Part shown: in pieces, positions 54,963-64,000 of the stretch
Position numbering within the stretch: the stretch's first letter is position 1
Layout of the letters: each line of letters starts with the position of its first letter
Origin: Methylobacter sp. S3L5C
GTDB lineage: Bacteria > Pseudomonadota > Gammaproteobacteria > Methylococcales > Methylomonadaceae
NCBI RefSeq assembly: GCF_022788635.1
Contig: NZ_CP076024.1
Span: 1,054,001-1,118,000, forward strand
Direction of reading: 5' to 3'
Length of the DNA: 64,000 bases
The notes under the pieces: model-generated
What the model saw: the letters and a program-made list of their open reading frames with translations, nothing else
Databases searched by the model: none
What the model was told of the DNA's origin: nothing
Translations under genes and position numbers: made by a program

Positions 54963-56330
54963 CTACAATTCGTCCTGCAGGCGTTGATAAATACCCCCAA
55001 AACTGCCGTTACTCATTAATACAAAATGTCCGCCTGAACGCGCTTCAACTTTAAGTTTGGCAATAATATCATCCAGCGACTGACAGATTTCAATATTGTT
55101 GGCGTAATTTTTCAGCTTGCTTAAATCCCAATCCAGATTTTCCGGCTGATAAATAATAGCCAGATCAGCATCAGCCAGCGATTTTGCCAGCGTTTCTGTA
55201 TGCACACCCAAACGCATGGTATTTGATCTGGGCTCTACAATAGCAACAATACGCTCCTGCCCTACCTGTTTACGCAAACCATCCAACGTTGTGGCAATTG
55301 CGGTCGGATGATGGGCAAAATCATCGTACAGCGTTACGCCATTAATTTTGGCAATCACTTCCATGCGCCGTTTAACATTGATAAATTGACCTAAAGCGGC
55401 TATGGCATCTTTTGGCAAAATACCGACATGATTTGCCGCAACGATGGCAGACAGCGCATTGTAAACATTATGCTCACCGGTCAAAGGCCAATCGACTATA
55501 CCTTGCTCCGTATTTTCAAACTCTACCGAGAATTGGCTACCATCGGCTTTAAGCAGTTTTGCATTCCATAAGGCATCGGCATTAATCGAAGTTTTTTCAA
55601 CAGGCGTCCAGCAACCCATAGCCAAAACATCGTTGATATTGGCATCACTCTCAGGACTGATAATTAAACCTTCACCGGGAATGGTTCTAACCAAATGATG
55701 GAACTGGCGTTTTATCGCGTCCAGATCAGGGAAAATATCAGCATGATCAAATTCCAGATTATTCAGTATTGCTGTGCGTGGTCGGTAATGAACAAATTTT
55801 GAGCGCTTGTCAAAAAAAGCGGAATCATATTCATCAGCTTCAATGACAAAAAAATCGGGCTTATTTTTCAGTTCAGAGCCCCCCAAACGTGCTGAAATAC
55901 CAAAATTTAGCGGAATACCACCGATTAAAAATCCCGGATGAAAGCCTTGATGCTCAAGTATCCAACCCAGCATACTGGCTGTAGTGGTTTTACCGTGAGT
56001 TCCTGCCACACCCAGCACCCACTTATCTTGCAACACATGCTCTGCCAACCACTGCGGTCCCGATACATAATGCAGGCCTCTATTTAATACCGCTTCAACT
56101 TCCACGTTACCGCGTGACAAAGCATTGCCAATAATGACCAGATCGGGATTGCCATCGAGATTTTCAGCGCGATAGCCGTCCATCAATTCAATACCCTGTT
56201 GTTGTAATTGTGTACTCATTGGCGGATAGACATTTTGGTCAGAACCACTGACCTGATAGCCCAACTGCCTTGCAATCACGGCAAGTCCGCCCATAAATGT
56301 TCCGCAAATACCTAAGATGTGAATATGCAA
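54963..56330 (-). CDS. mpl: UDP-MurNAc:L-Ala-gamma-D-Glu-meso-DAP ligase
   Basis: Peptidoglycan-recycling ligase that joins recovered tripeptide to UDP-MurNAc. 455 residues. The N-terminal Rossmann segment MHIHILGICGTFMGGLAVIA, ATP loop GVAGTHGKTTTASML (about 110-124), central EADEYDSAFFDKRSKF and the DDFAHHPTAI motif are all characteristic of the Mur ligase family. The specific GICGTFMGG opening distinguishes Mpl from MurC. It is convergent with the HD-GYP relic and divergent from apaG with 129 bp between starts. Confidence 0.95.
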   Translation of the reverse strand: MHIHILGICGTFMGGLAVIARQLGYQVSGSDQNVYPPMSTQLQQQGIELMDGYRAENLDGNPDLVIIGNALSRGNVEVEAVLNRGLHYVSGPQWLAEHVLQDKWVLGVAGTHGKTTTASMLGWILEHQGFHPGFLIGGIPLNFGISARLGGSELKNKPDFFVIEADEYDSAFFDKRSKFVHYRPRTAILNNLEFDHADIFPDLDAIKRQFHHLVRTIPGEGLIISPESDANINDVLAMGCWTPVEKTSINADALWNAKLLKADGSQFSVEFENTEQGIVDWPLTGEHNVYNALSAIVAANHVGILPKDAIAALGQFINVKRRMEVIAKINGVTLYDDFAHHPTAIATTLDGLRKQVGQERIVAIVEPRSNTMRLGVHTETLAKSLADADLAIIYQPENLDWDLSKLKNYANNIEICQSLDDIIAKLKVEARSGGHFVLMSNGSFGGIYQRLQDEL

Positions 56331-56459
56331 TGTCGTGTCCTGATAATTGTAAAAAAGAAGAGGTTTTTCATGGCTTATTTATTGATATGAAATAGTTACT
56401 TGCGTTTAATGATAAGTTGCTGTGAAATATTCATAAAATAATCCCTATATGATCTGATA

Positions 56460-56837
56460 ATGACCGAAAAAAACAAAATAATAGTTGAAGCGACACCCTA
56501 TTTCATAGCCGAACAATCGGCTCCTGAAAAGGATCGTTATGTATTCGCCTATACCATCACTATCACTAACAAAGGCACTGTGCCTGCACAACTGCTTAAT
56601 CGTCACTGGTTAATTACCGACTCCAATGGTAAAGTTCAGGAGGTAAGAGGCGATGGCGTTATTGGCGAACAGCCTTATCTTAAACCGGGAGAAATGTTTC
56701 GTTACACCAGTGGTGCAATACTTGAAACTCCGGTTGGCACCATGCAGGGCCAATATACAATGCATTCGGATGAAGGTGATAATTTTAATGCCCAAATCCC
56801 CCAATTTACTTTATCCATTCCAAGAACACTGCACTAA
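56460..56837 (+). CDS. apaG: ApaG domain protein
   Basis: Small fibronectin-III-like protein of 125 residues, of normal length for ApaG, a factor of incompletely known function linked to Ap4A metabolism and often found next to apaH. Visible motifs: IIVEATPYFIAEQSAPEKDR, YTITITNKGTVPAQLLNRHW and GEMFRYTSGAILETPVGTM. ATG 56460 is the only good start. It ends 4 bp before apaH, so the two are one transcription unit. Confidence 0.95.
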   Translation: MTEKNKIIVEATPYFIAEQSAPEKDRYVFAYTITITNKGTVPAQLLNRHWLITDSNGKVQEVRGDGVIGEQPYLKPGEMFRYTSGAILETPVGTMQGQYTMHSDEGDNFNAQIPQFTLSIPRTLH

Positions 56838-56841
56838 TTAA

Positions 56842-57705
56842 ATGTCTATTTATGCTATTGGTGATATACAAGGCTGCTTTGATGATTTATTAAGACTACT
56901 TGATACCATTTCTTTCAATGAAAACACCGATCAACTGTGGTTTGCAGGTGATCTGGTTAATCGTGGGCCCAAGTCCCTGGAAACCTTGCGCTTTGTTAAA
57001 TCACTAGGAAATTCGGCCGTTACGGTGCTTGGCAACCATGATATGCACTTACTCGCCGCATCGTGTTTACCCAAAGTGGCCGATAAAAAGAATACTCTCT
57101 GTCAAATACTTGAAGCACCTGATCGGGATGAGTTAATTGATTGGTTAAGACATCGGCCACTGTTTCATTATAACGATGATTTCTGTTTACTTCATGCCGG
57201 CTTACCGCCTCAATGGGATTTTAAAAAAACTCAAAAAATGGCCTTGCTGGCAGAAAAGACTTTAAAAAGCCCTGATTATCAGGACTTTTTAAAACAAATG
57301 TACGGAAATAAACCTAATATCTGGTCAACCAGCTTAAAAGGCGTCTCAAAATTACGTTTTATTATTAACTGTTTTACGCGTATGCGTTATTGCGATGTTA
57401 ATGGCCGCCTTGACTTTGCCAACAGCGGTCCTTTAGGTTCCCAGCCTAAAAATTTGTTACCGTGGTTTGAAGTGCCAAAACGTAAAAATGCTGATATGCG
57501 CATCATCTTTGGACATTGGTCTACGTTGAGCTACTACGAAGGTCCCAATTGTTATTCCATTGATACCGGCTGTTTGTGGGGCGGACAACTGACCGCAATA
57601 AAGCTGGGTGAACAGGTACAGCGAATCAGTATTGATTGTAAAGGCTATAAGAAACCCAACAAAAATGATTATATTGTCACACCTACGCTTGAAGAAATGA
57701 CTTAA
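56842..57705 (+). CDS. apaH: Symmetrical diadenosine tetraphosphatase ApaH
   Basis: Hydrolyses Ap4A to two ADP, and also removes Np4-type RNA caps. 287 residues. It is a PPP-family metallophosphatase with GDIQGC (residues 7-12), GDLVNRGP (about 36-43) and GNHD (about 65-68) metal motifs, a further LLHAGLPP, and FGHWS near the end. The sequence is complete. It is followed by a hairpin after the stop and convergent with the TonB receptor gene. Confidence 0.96.
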   Translation: MSIYAIGDIQGCFDDLLRLLDTISFNENTDQLWFAGDLVNRGPKSLETLRFVKSLGNSAVTVLGNHDMHLLAASCLPKVADKKNTLCQILEAPDRDELIDWLRHRPLFHYNDDFCLLHAGLPPQWDFKKTQKMALLAEKTLKSPDYQDFLKQMYGNKPNIWSTSLKGVSKLRFIINCFTRMRYCDVNGRLDFANSGPLGSQPKNLLPWFEVPKRKNADMRIIFGHWSTLSYYEGPNCYSIDTGCLWGGQLTAIKLGEQVQRISIDCKGYKKPNKNDYIVTPTLEEMT

Positions 57706-57737
57706 ATGACCCGTTTGTTGAGAGAAACCGGGTCATT
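57705..57737 (+). terminator. Hairpin after apaH
   Basis: AATGACCCG and CGGGTCATT form a 9-bp perfect stem with a 15-base loop, starting at the apaH stop. A T-rich stretch follows about 10 bases later, so termination is likely but not canonical. Confidence 0.65.
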
Positions 57738-57815
57738 ATTACTACTTTTTAAACCATAAAACCGCAGCTTCCGGGACTTATCTTTCAGGCACCGAAAACA
57801 GCGGTAACGTATTGT

Positions 57816-60302
57816 TTAAAACTTGTAACCGGCCTGCATAATGAACGTGCGTTGTGGTAAGGGATGGTTGAAAAATGCCTGATAGTCGTTGATATTGTCT
57901 ATACCTGCAGACACATGACCTTTTTTATCATTGAAATGGTAAGTGGCTTTTAAATCCACATACACCGATTCATTAAAGGCTGCATAATAAGGAAGTTGTA
58001 AGTCCATATTATCCAACTGCGAATACATTCTGCCCTGATAACGGGTGCCCACCGAAAAATCCAGATCCCTGCCATAGTGATAAGTCGCCAACAGGTTGGC
58101 CCGAAAATTAGGCAGCAACGGAAAACTTTTGCCAACATAATTAAGGTCATTATCGTTTTTCAGAATTTCCGAGTTTAGAATAGTTGTATCGAGTTTAATA
58201 TCAAAATTGGAATTAAAAACCTGGTTTTGATTAACGGTAAAATCGATACCATTAATCTCGACTTCACCAATGTTGGACAGCGAGCTGGTATAATTGCCTG
58301 CGGGTACTTTGCCAAGCGCCGAGTTTGATATGTACGAGCTATAAATGGCATTACTCACGTTCTCATGAAACAGATTCAATCGAACATAGCCGTTATCAAA
58401 ATCATATTCTCCCAACAAGTTGTGATGCATGCCATCTTCCGGCTTAAGTGCGGCATTACCAACCGTTGAACTACCGGTTAAACTATTGGAATTGTCAAAT
58501 AATTCGCCCACCATTGGAAACCGGTAAGCCTGACCCAAAGAGTAACGAAATTTCATGCGTCCCGGCTCGTAACCCAAGGAGAATTTAGGAGAGAAACCCG
58601 ATGACTGTTGATTTGCCGGCGCATTATTTACTGTCTTGGTAATCGCATTTGCGGCATTAAGCGTGTTGGACGTGTATACGCCGTCGGACATATTCCAACG
58701 CTCCAGACGGGTACCAAAAGTCGCATCCCAATCCGACATAAAACGCCAGGTTAGTTGACCGAATATGGCATGCGTATCGGTTGCGCCACCACTACGTAGT
58801 GAGAGATTGGTTTGTTGACTATCGAGATAATTATTCGAACCATATTGACTGGTATACATTTTTGAGTGTTGATACTCGTAGCCGGTAGCAAATGACAACG
58901 ATTTAAAGCCCAAAAATTCCTGGTTATCGAATTTTGTCGACACATTAACCCAACCCATACTATCAACATTGGTAACCTGACCTTTATTGCTATTTAAGGG
59001 ATCATTGGGATTTAACGTCGATGAAACCGACTGATCGTTAATTACATCGAACCAACTGATATTGGTGTTGGTATTCCAGTTGCCAAATATGTTGCCTTTT
59101 AAACCGCCACCCAGCGTAAACGTCTGTCTATTCTGTTGACTGGTTCCAAAGCTGTTATTTGCAGGAACTAATTTCAAACCATTGTAGTTATAAGCCGTAG
59201 ACCCATTACCATAAACCGGTTTGCCTGCGGCATTGGTCAGATAAGTCTGGCCGGTACTGTTTACATCAAGCTCTTCAAAAGCCGTGGTAAACAAGGCATC
59301 CAGTTTTGGGGTGATCGCATAACCACCTTTCCATTTATAAAGATTGTCTACTGAGTGGCTGATACCCGCATCGCCATAAGAAATACGTGGCTGGCCGGCA
59401 TAACCACCTTGATTTGCCTGCGTGCCAATGGCTTTGGGATTTTGTTCCATATAAGCACCATTGACTACGCCAGCACCTCTAGCGGCGGGTAATAATGGCC
59501 CGCCGTTAGGTCCGGCTGAATTGGAATAGCCATAAGTTGTCATTGGCTGGCCTTCATTCTCCAGATGGTTATAGGAAAAATAACTACTGAAATCACCAAA
59601 CTTGTCGCCGTAAGAACCAAAGGTTTTAAACCCTTGCAGATTTTTATCCGTTCCCTGATATTTATACGGTTGCAATATATAGGTTGCTTCTGTGTAAACC
59701 TCGCGCTTTTGTGGTAGCAGAGTATTGATATTGATAACGCCGCCCATCGCATTACCGCTATATTCAGCTGAAAAAGGTCCGGAAAGAATATCAACCGACT
59801 TAACCTCTCCAGGTCCAACCAAACCCCAGCGCGGAGAGCCGTTAAAGCTATACTGCAATGAATTCCAGATCGGCATGCCATCCATCATCACCATCACCCT
59901 ACCACCCTGATAAGGATTGGAGCCACGCATGCCGACAGGGGCATTAGGGTCCCCAATATAGCGTTGACGAACAACAACACCAGATTCGTATTTAATGGCA
60001 TCCGAGGTAGTGACGGCATTGGTTTTCTCAATGTCTTTTTTGGTCACCGTCGTTTTAGGACTTGCAAAATCGGTTTTTGAGGGCGTTTCAGGTCGACCAT
60101 CTTCAGAGTCCGAGACACCGGTGACAACCATATCTGACAATGCCATTGCAGCGGCTTTTTTCTTTTTATCTGTAGAGGCTTCCTTGTCGGTAGGCTCGCT
60201 ATTTTGTATGATTTCGCCCAAGGCCAGAGGAGAGCTCATTATAAGCACACAAAGCAGGGTATTTCGCATATTACGCGGAAAAGGTGGATTACTATAGGCC
60301 AT
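57816..60302 (-). CDS. TonB-dependent receptor (paralogue A)
   Basis: Outer-membrane gated channel of about 828 residues. I start at ATG 60302 (MAYSNPPFPRN) rather than 60317 because the paralogue at 60646 begins MTSIKPPFPLNSR in register. A signal peptide (LLCVLIMSSPLALG) is followed by a charged linker, a plug domain (ATTSDAIKYE-like start, VVVRQRYIGDPNAPVG, VDILSGPFSAEYSGNAMGG) and a long barrel ending in Phe (QAGYKF). There is no STN domain. It is divergently transcribed from its paralogue around a shared regulatory region. The cargo is unknown: the neighbours (a lipoprotein with BNR repeats and no siderophore genes) do not identify it. Confidence 0.92.
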   Translation of the reverse strand: MAYSNPPFPRNMRNTLLCVLIMSSPLALGEIIQNSEPTDKEASTDKKKKAAAMALSDMVVTGVSDSEDGRPETPSKTDFASPKTTVTKKDIEKTNAVTTSDAIKYESGVVVRQRYIGDPNAPVGMRGSNPYQGGRVMVMMDGMPIWNSLQYSFNGSPRWGLVGPGEVKSVDILSGPFSAEYSGNAMGGVININTLLPQKREVYTEATYILQPYKYQGTDKNLQGFKTFGSYGDKFGDFSSYFSYNHLENEGQPMTTYGYSNSAGPNGGPLLPAARGAGVVNGAYMEQNPKAIGTQANQGGYAGQPRISYGDAGISHSVDNLYKWKGGYAITPKLDALFTTAFEELDVNSTGQTYLTNAAGKPVYGNGSTAYNYNGLKLVPANNSFGTSQQNRQTFTLGGGLKGNIFGNWNTNTNISWFDVINDQSVSSTLNPNDPLNSNKGQVTNVDSMGWVNVSTKFDNQEFLGFKSLSFATGYEYQHSKMYTSQYGSNNYLDSQQTNLSLRSGGATDTHAIFGQLTWRFMSDWDATFGTRLERWNMSDGVYTSNTLNAANAITKTVNNAPANQQSSGFSPKFSLGYEPGRMKFRYSLGQAYRFPMVGELFDNSNSLTGSSTVGNAALKPEDGMHHNLLGEYDFDNGYVRLNLFHENVSNAIYSSYISNSALGKVPAGNYTSSLSNIGEVEINGIDFTVNQNQVFNSNFDIKLDTTILNSEILKNDNDLNYVGKSFPLLPNFRANLLATYHYGRDLDFSVGTRYQGRMYSQLDNMDLQLPYYAAFNESVYVDLKATYHFNDKKGHVSAGIDNINDYQAFFNHPLPQRTFIMQAGYKF

Positions 60303-60645
60303 CGTCAAATGTTCCATTTTAAAGTTAAAATAAAAGCTACTTTTTTTCTATTTTATCAGTAGCGACAAATATTTTAAGCACTATTTATGCCAATATTATC
60401 TATCGCCTTATTTTAGAGGGGTAGCTTTGATTTATATTAGCCACAGCGCTGTAAGCTACCACTTACCTTTACAAAACCGTGTCATATGACACAGTTTTTA
60501 AAAAAAATAGGTCATATAACACAGTTTTTATAAAAACATCTTTGCCATAAATGACTAAATAAGCTGTTAATAAGGGCTGTAAAGCTTTGGCCTGATATTT
60601 GCTTATATCAAGATTCAATATTAACTCTTAGCCCGGAAATTTAAG
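60303..60645. other. Shared control region of two divergent TonB receptors
   Basis: About 340 bp with no gene. It is AT-rich and holds the twin palindromic repeat at 60479-60530, which is about 116 bp upstream of the right-hand gene. No Fur-type box was recognised. Confidence 0.6.
60479..60530. promoter_or_regulatory. Candidate operator: palindrome plus direct repeat at 30-bp spacing
   Basis: GTGTCATATGACAC (60479-60492) is a perfect 14-bp palindrome. The 20-mer beginning there at GTCATATGACACAG recurs from 60511 as GTCATATAACACAG..., with one difference, exactly 30 bp later (about three helical turns). Two sites on one DNA face between divergent receptor genes suggest cooperative binding by a dimeric regulator; the regulator is not identified. 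Confidence 0.62.
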
Positions 60646-63123
60646 ATGACTTCTATCAAGCCACCTTTCCCGCTTAATTCACGACACGCACTAATCTGTT
60701 TACTGATACTGACAACACCATTGGCTGTTGCAGAAACCCAAAAAACCGTTACCGGCAAAAAAGCTACCGCAGATAATGCGAAAGCAGAAATGCCAACCAT
60801 CACGGTCACGGAAAAAATAGCACCTACCGCCACTGCCAAAGAAGTCTACCGACTGCCAACTACGACAGAGAGCGTGACCAGCGAAAAAATTGATAACACC
60901 ATCAATGCGATGACTGCGGAAGATGTTATTAAATACATGCCCAGCATTCAGGTTCGCAAACGTTATATCGGTGATACCAATGCACCGGTGGGTTGGCGCA
61001 CGTCGGGCACGGCTGCTAGTGCTCGCGGCTTGATCTATGCTGACGGCATTCTGCTGTCATCCTTGCTGGGCAACAACAACGGCAATACCGGGTCACCACG
61101 CTGGAATATGGTATCGCCCTCGGAAATTGAGCGGGTTGATGTCATGTATGGGCCTTTTGCCGCAGCCTATTCCGGTAACTCAATGGGCGGCGTGATTGAT
61201 ATTAAAACCAAAATGCCGGAAAAATTTGAGGCTGGTGGTGATATAAAATCAACCTGGCAGGATTATGGTTTTTATGGCAAGAAAAATACTTACGACAGTC
61301 AGGAATATTCTTTCAATGTCGGGGATCGTTACAAAGACTTTGCCTTCCGTTTTGATGTAAGTCATCTGGATAGCCATAGCCAGCCGATAACTTTTATTAA
61401 TCCATTGGCAACCGCTTATACGAATACGGTAGTAAATGGCAGGGTTACCAGAACAGCAGCCCAGAACAAAGCAACTGCTTTAGCTGGAGCAACCGCAGTC
61501 ACTGGAGCCATTGCCAATAAAAACCCGTATGGCGTTGATGCGCAAGTATTGGGGGCAGGAAATCTTAATCATACCGTGCAGGACAATTTCAAATGGAAAT
61601 TTGGCTACGATATTACTGACACCATCCATGCGGCTTATACGCTGGGTTTATGGCAGAATGACAACAATGCAGGCTTTGAAAGCTATCTACGTGATAGCGC
61701 CGGTAATGTGATCAATAGTGGTAATGTTAAAGTTGGCGGAAATGTCTACGCGACCAGTTTTGCAGAAACCAGAGCAGAACAAATGCATTGGTCACACGGC
61801 ATGAACCTTAAATCCGACACCGGCGGAAAATTTGATTGGGATTTGGCAGGCAGCGTGGTTGAATATGGTAACGATTTAAGTCGAACATCGACACAAACGC
61901 CTGCGCAAGCGGCCAACAGCGGTGCCGGCACAGTTACCAGTCTAACCGGAACCGGCTGGAATACTGCCGATGCCAAGGGCATATGGCGACCCGGCGTTAG
62001 CCTGTTGGGCACGCATGAAGTCAGCTTTGGTTTTCACCATGATTTATACAATTTGGATAATCCGCAATATAATGTTAGTAACTGGCAGGCCAACGATACT
62101 GGTGTCATGAGATCCAATTCGCAAGGCAAGACCCAAACCGAAGGTTATTGGCTACAGGATGCCCTGGATTTCAATAAAGACTGGAATTTTACCTTGGGTG
62201 GACGTCTGGAAAACTGGCATGCTTTCGATGGCTATAATTCCGCTTTAGTCGGCACTACACTGCAAACAGTGAATCAGTCGAACCGTAATGATTTGCAATT
62301 TTCGCCCAAGGCAAAATTGACCTGGAAGCCTTTGGAACGAGTACAGACCGGCCTCGCCATCGGTCAAGCCTATCGCTTTGCGACGGTAACCGAGTTGTTT
62401 CAAACAACTACCGTTACTTCTGGTGGCGTAACCAACATTATCAATGGCAATCCCAACCTCAAGCCAGAAGAAGCGCTGTCTTCCGAATGGTCTAACGAAT
62501 ATTTTCTGGATAACGGAAAATTGCGTCTTAGCTTGTTTCAGGAACGCGTAAAAGATGCTATTTTCACGCAACAAACTTTATTGTCCAATAATAGCGTTTC
62601 CAGTGTCCCTTCAAATGTCGGAGAAACGCAAACCTACGGTATTGAAGTTGCTGGTGAAGCCACTGATGTCGGCATACAAGGTATTGATCTTTACGGTAAT
62701 GCCACCTGGGCTGATTCCAGAATTACCGACAATGCCGAGGCCGATGCGGCTGCTGTTATCGCCGGCCCTACTGCCGCCAACCCCAATGCCAATCAGCCGT
62801 CAACCGGCAAACGTCAACCCCGGGTTCCCGAGTGGCGTGCCAGCGCAACGGTTGCTTATCGTCCGACCAACAAGATTACCACCTCAGTCAGTGGGCGCTA
62901 TAGTAGCGCACAGTTTAGTCAGTTAAATAATAGTGATATCAATGCTGCTACTTATGCATCTGGTGGTACGGCTTACTTTATTGTTGATTTACACGCCAAA
63001 TATCAAATCACCAAACAAGTGAGTGCTGCCGCAGGTATTGATAACGTTAACAACCAAGAGGTCTGGTTATTTCATCCCTTCCCGTCACGTACTTACTTTG
63101 CCCAGATAAAGTATAATTATTGA
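60646..63123 (+). CDS. TonB-dependent receptor (paralogue B)
   Basis: Outer-membrane receptor of 825 residues, paralogous to the divergent gene: signal peptide LICLLILTTPLAVAE, plug domain with VRKRYIGDTNAPVGWR and VDVMYGPFAAAYSGNSMGG, a Thr/Ala/Asn-rich barrel with long loops, and a terminal aromatic residue (AQIKYNY). The N-terminal linker between signal and plug is unusually Ala/Thr-rich (TVTGKKATADNAKAEMPT). It is followed after 62 bp by a lipoprotein gene on the same strand, which may form a unit with it. Substrate unknown; the pair with paralogue A could be alternative receptors for related ligands (inference). Confidence 0.93.
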   Translation: MTSIKPPFPLNSRHALICLLILTTPLAVAETQKTVTGKKATADNAKAEMPTITVTEKIAPTATAKEVYRLPTTTESVTSEKIDNTINAMTAEDVIKYMPSIQVRKRYIGDTNAPVGWRTSGTAASARGLIYADGILLSSLLGNNNGNTGSPRWNMVSPSEIERVDVMYGPFAAAYSGNSMGGVIDIKTKMPEKFEAGGDIKSTWQDYGFYGKKNTYDSQEYSFNVGDRYKDFAFRFDVSHLDSHSQPITFINPLATAYTNTVVNGRVTRTAAQNKATALAGATAVTGAIANKNPYGVDAQVLGAGNLNHTVQDNFKWKFGYDITDTIHAAYTLGLWQNDNNAGFESYLRDSAGNVINSGNVKVGGNVYATSFAETRAEQMHWSHGMNLKSDTGGKFDWDLAGSVVEYGNDLSRTSTQTPAQAANSGAGTVTSLTGTGWNTADAKGIWRPGVSLLGTHEVSFGFHHDLYNLDNPQYNVSNWQANDTGVMRSNSQGKTQTEGYWLQDALDFNKDWNFTLGGRLENWHAFDGYNSALVGTTLQTVNQSNRNDLQFSPKAKLTWKPLERVQTGLAIGQAYRFATVTELFQTTTVTSGGVTNIINGNPNLKPEEALSSEWSNEYFLDNGKLRLSLFQERVKDAIFTQQTLLSNNSVSSVPSNVGETQTYGIEVAGEATDVGIQGIDLYGNATWADSRITDNAEADAAAVIAGPTAANPNANQPSTGKRQPRVPEWRASATVAYRPTNKITTSVSGRYSSAQFSQLNNSDINAATYASGGTAYFIVDLHAKYQITKQVSAAAGIDNVNNQEVWLFHPFPSRTYFAQIKYNY

Positions 63124-63137
63124 GCATAACATAGTAG

Positions 63138-63163
63138 GGTGGGTAGACATTTGTTTGCCCACC
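63138..63163. repeat. GGTGGG...CCCACC hairpin
   Basis: GGTGGG (63138-63143) and CCCACC (63158-63163) flank a short loop in the gap after the receptor. It is a common interspersed hairpin type; weak termination is possible. Confidence 0.5.
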
Positions 63164-63185
63164 ACACACATTTATTAAAAATATC

Positions 63186-64000
63186 ATGATAAAAACGACT
63201 ACTGCTTTGCTATTACTTGCACTATTGACCTTAACCGGTTGTGCAACAGGGACGGATATAAAATCCGCCGACAACGCGAAACCCATGCATCAACATGGCC
63301 TGCCGCCAACCAAAAAAGCCATTTGTGCCAATCCTGCTGCGGCACCATCAAGCCAGTGCTCTGAATCTGCTACGTCTACCTTTGACAGCAAAGGCGTACT
63401 CTGGGTTACCTGGGTAAACAATGACTTTCTTTATGTGCAATCATCGCCTGATAAAGGCTTAAGCTTTACTACACCGGTTAAGGTCAATGCCGTCGCTGAA
63501 GCGATTGCGGCCAAAGGCGAAAGTCGCCCAAAAATAAAGCTGGATAATAACGGCGTGATTTATTTAACCTGGGATCTCACCCTGGATAAAAAGCGCAGTA
63601 CCCATATACGCTTTAGTCGTTCAACCGATGGCGGCCAACACTTTTCCAGTCCTGTTACCGTTAATGATAATATCGAGATAATACGACATCGCTTTAACAG
63701 CATGGCAATTGGCAAAAATGGCGAAGTTTTTATTGCCTGGCTGGACGCACGTCATACCGAGGCCGACAAGAAAGCCGGTAAAGAATTTAAAGGCCTGACC
63801 CTTTATTACACATGGTCTGATGATGGTGGTAAACATTTCCAGCCAAGTAAAAGTATCGCCGACCATGCCTGTGAATGCTGCCGTATAGATACGGCAATGG
63901 CTCCAGACAACACGCCCGTTATTATTTGGCGGCATATTTTTGATGGCAAAATACGTGATCATGCCCTCGTTAAATTTAAAAACTGGAATACCCCGGGTCA
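63186..64000 (+). CDS. BNR/sialidase-like repeat lipoprotein (3' end beyond window)
   Basis: I translated this by hand from ATG 63186; 271 residues are visible and the frame stays open to the edge. The N-terminus MIKTTTALLLLALLTLTGC has a lipobox with the acylated Cys at 19. The body has BNR/Asp-box-like units (SPDKGLSFTTPV, STDGGQHFSSPV, SDDGGKHFQPSK), the S-x-D-x-G-x-T/H-F pattern of sialidase-fold beta-propellers. A conserved-looking ADHACECCRIDTAM segment with three closely spaced cysteines follows the third unit and could bind a metal or form disulfides. This may be a propeller domain rather than a real sialidase; no catalytic Arg triad can be judged from the partial sequence. It is probably co-transcribed with the TonB receptor upstream. 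Confidence 0.82.
   Translation, partial: MIKTTTALLLLALLTLTGCATGTDIKSADNAKPMHQHGLPPTKKAICANPAAAPSSQCSESATSTFDSKGVLWVTWVNNDFLYVQSSPDKGLSFTTPVKVNAVAEAIAAKGESRPKIKLDNNGVIYLTWDLTLDKKRSTHIRFSRSTDGGQHFSSPVTVNDNIEIIRHRFNSMAIGKNGEVFIAWLDARHTEADKKAGKEFKGLTLYYTWSDDGGKHFQPSKSIADHACECCRIDTAMAPDNTPVIIWRHIFDGKIRDHALVKFKNWNTPG

Noticed and set aside
63621-63962. Minus-strand 113-residue frame
   Set aside because: Antisense to the BNR lipoprotein, which runs open to the window edge with clear repeats.

Overview
The window looks like a gammaproteobacterial chromosome. A methanotroph-like Methylococcales member is my best guess, from the mix of housekeeping genes, the type II secretion operon and the dispersed hairpin repeats, but no taxonomic marker gene is present. 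Two parts differ in character. Positions 1 to about 30.4 kb form one biosynthetic island, with coding sequence that looks richer in G+C. Positions 32 kb to 64 kb are AT-richer housekeeping and envelope genes. Between them lies decayed mobile DNA: a tyrosine integrase relic with an internal amber stop and a probable transposase fragment.

The island is almost entirely on the minus strand. In transcription order it holds a truncated ankyrin gene, an APS kinase (cysC), an ankyrin gene, NRPS-A (FAAL-ACP-C-A-T-E-C-A-T), NRPS-B (TubC docking-C/E-A-T), NRPS-C (C-A-T-reductase), a TonB siderophore receptor with a signalling domain, a PepSY membrane protein, two sulfotransferases, a second PepSY protein, a third sulfotransferase and an Sfp-type phosphopantetheinyl transferase cut by the window edge. 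An mbtH-like gene on the opposite strand carries two one-base frameshifts. The parts fit together. FAAL loads a fatty acid and four modules add residues. Module 2 reads as serine. Modules 1, 3 and 4 share one identical non-classical specificity code. The chain is released reductively as an aldehyde or alcohol. CysC would supply PAPS for the three sulfotransferases, each of which carries a C-terminal SCP2-like lipid-binding domain. My inference is a sulfated lipo-tetrapeptide, possibly an iron-binding one because of the receptor and reductase-like genes. No exporter, intact MbtH gene or hydroxamate/catechol gene is visible.

The right half holds glnK-amtB (nitrogen sensing and ammonium transport) with a clear terminator, a large AsmA-like DUF748 protein, and a complete type II secretion operon gspE-F-G-H-I-J-K-L-M-(C/N)-D. 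It then holds rpiA and ilvA (divergent), a repeat-rich non-coding gap, a hybrid sensor kinase with an HD-GYP relic behind it, mpl, apaG-apaH, two divergent paralogous TonB receptors around a shared candidate operator, and the start of a BNR-repeat lipoprotein that runs off the window.

A dispersed element of about 130-160 bp occurs three times (around 37.5, 50.6 and 51.1 kb). Several small palindromic repeats sit at gene ends, and one lies inside the gspH leader. No tRNA, rRNA or CRISPR array was found.
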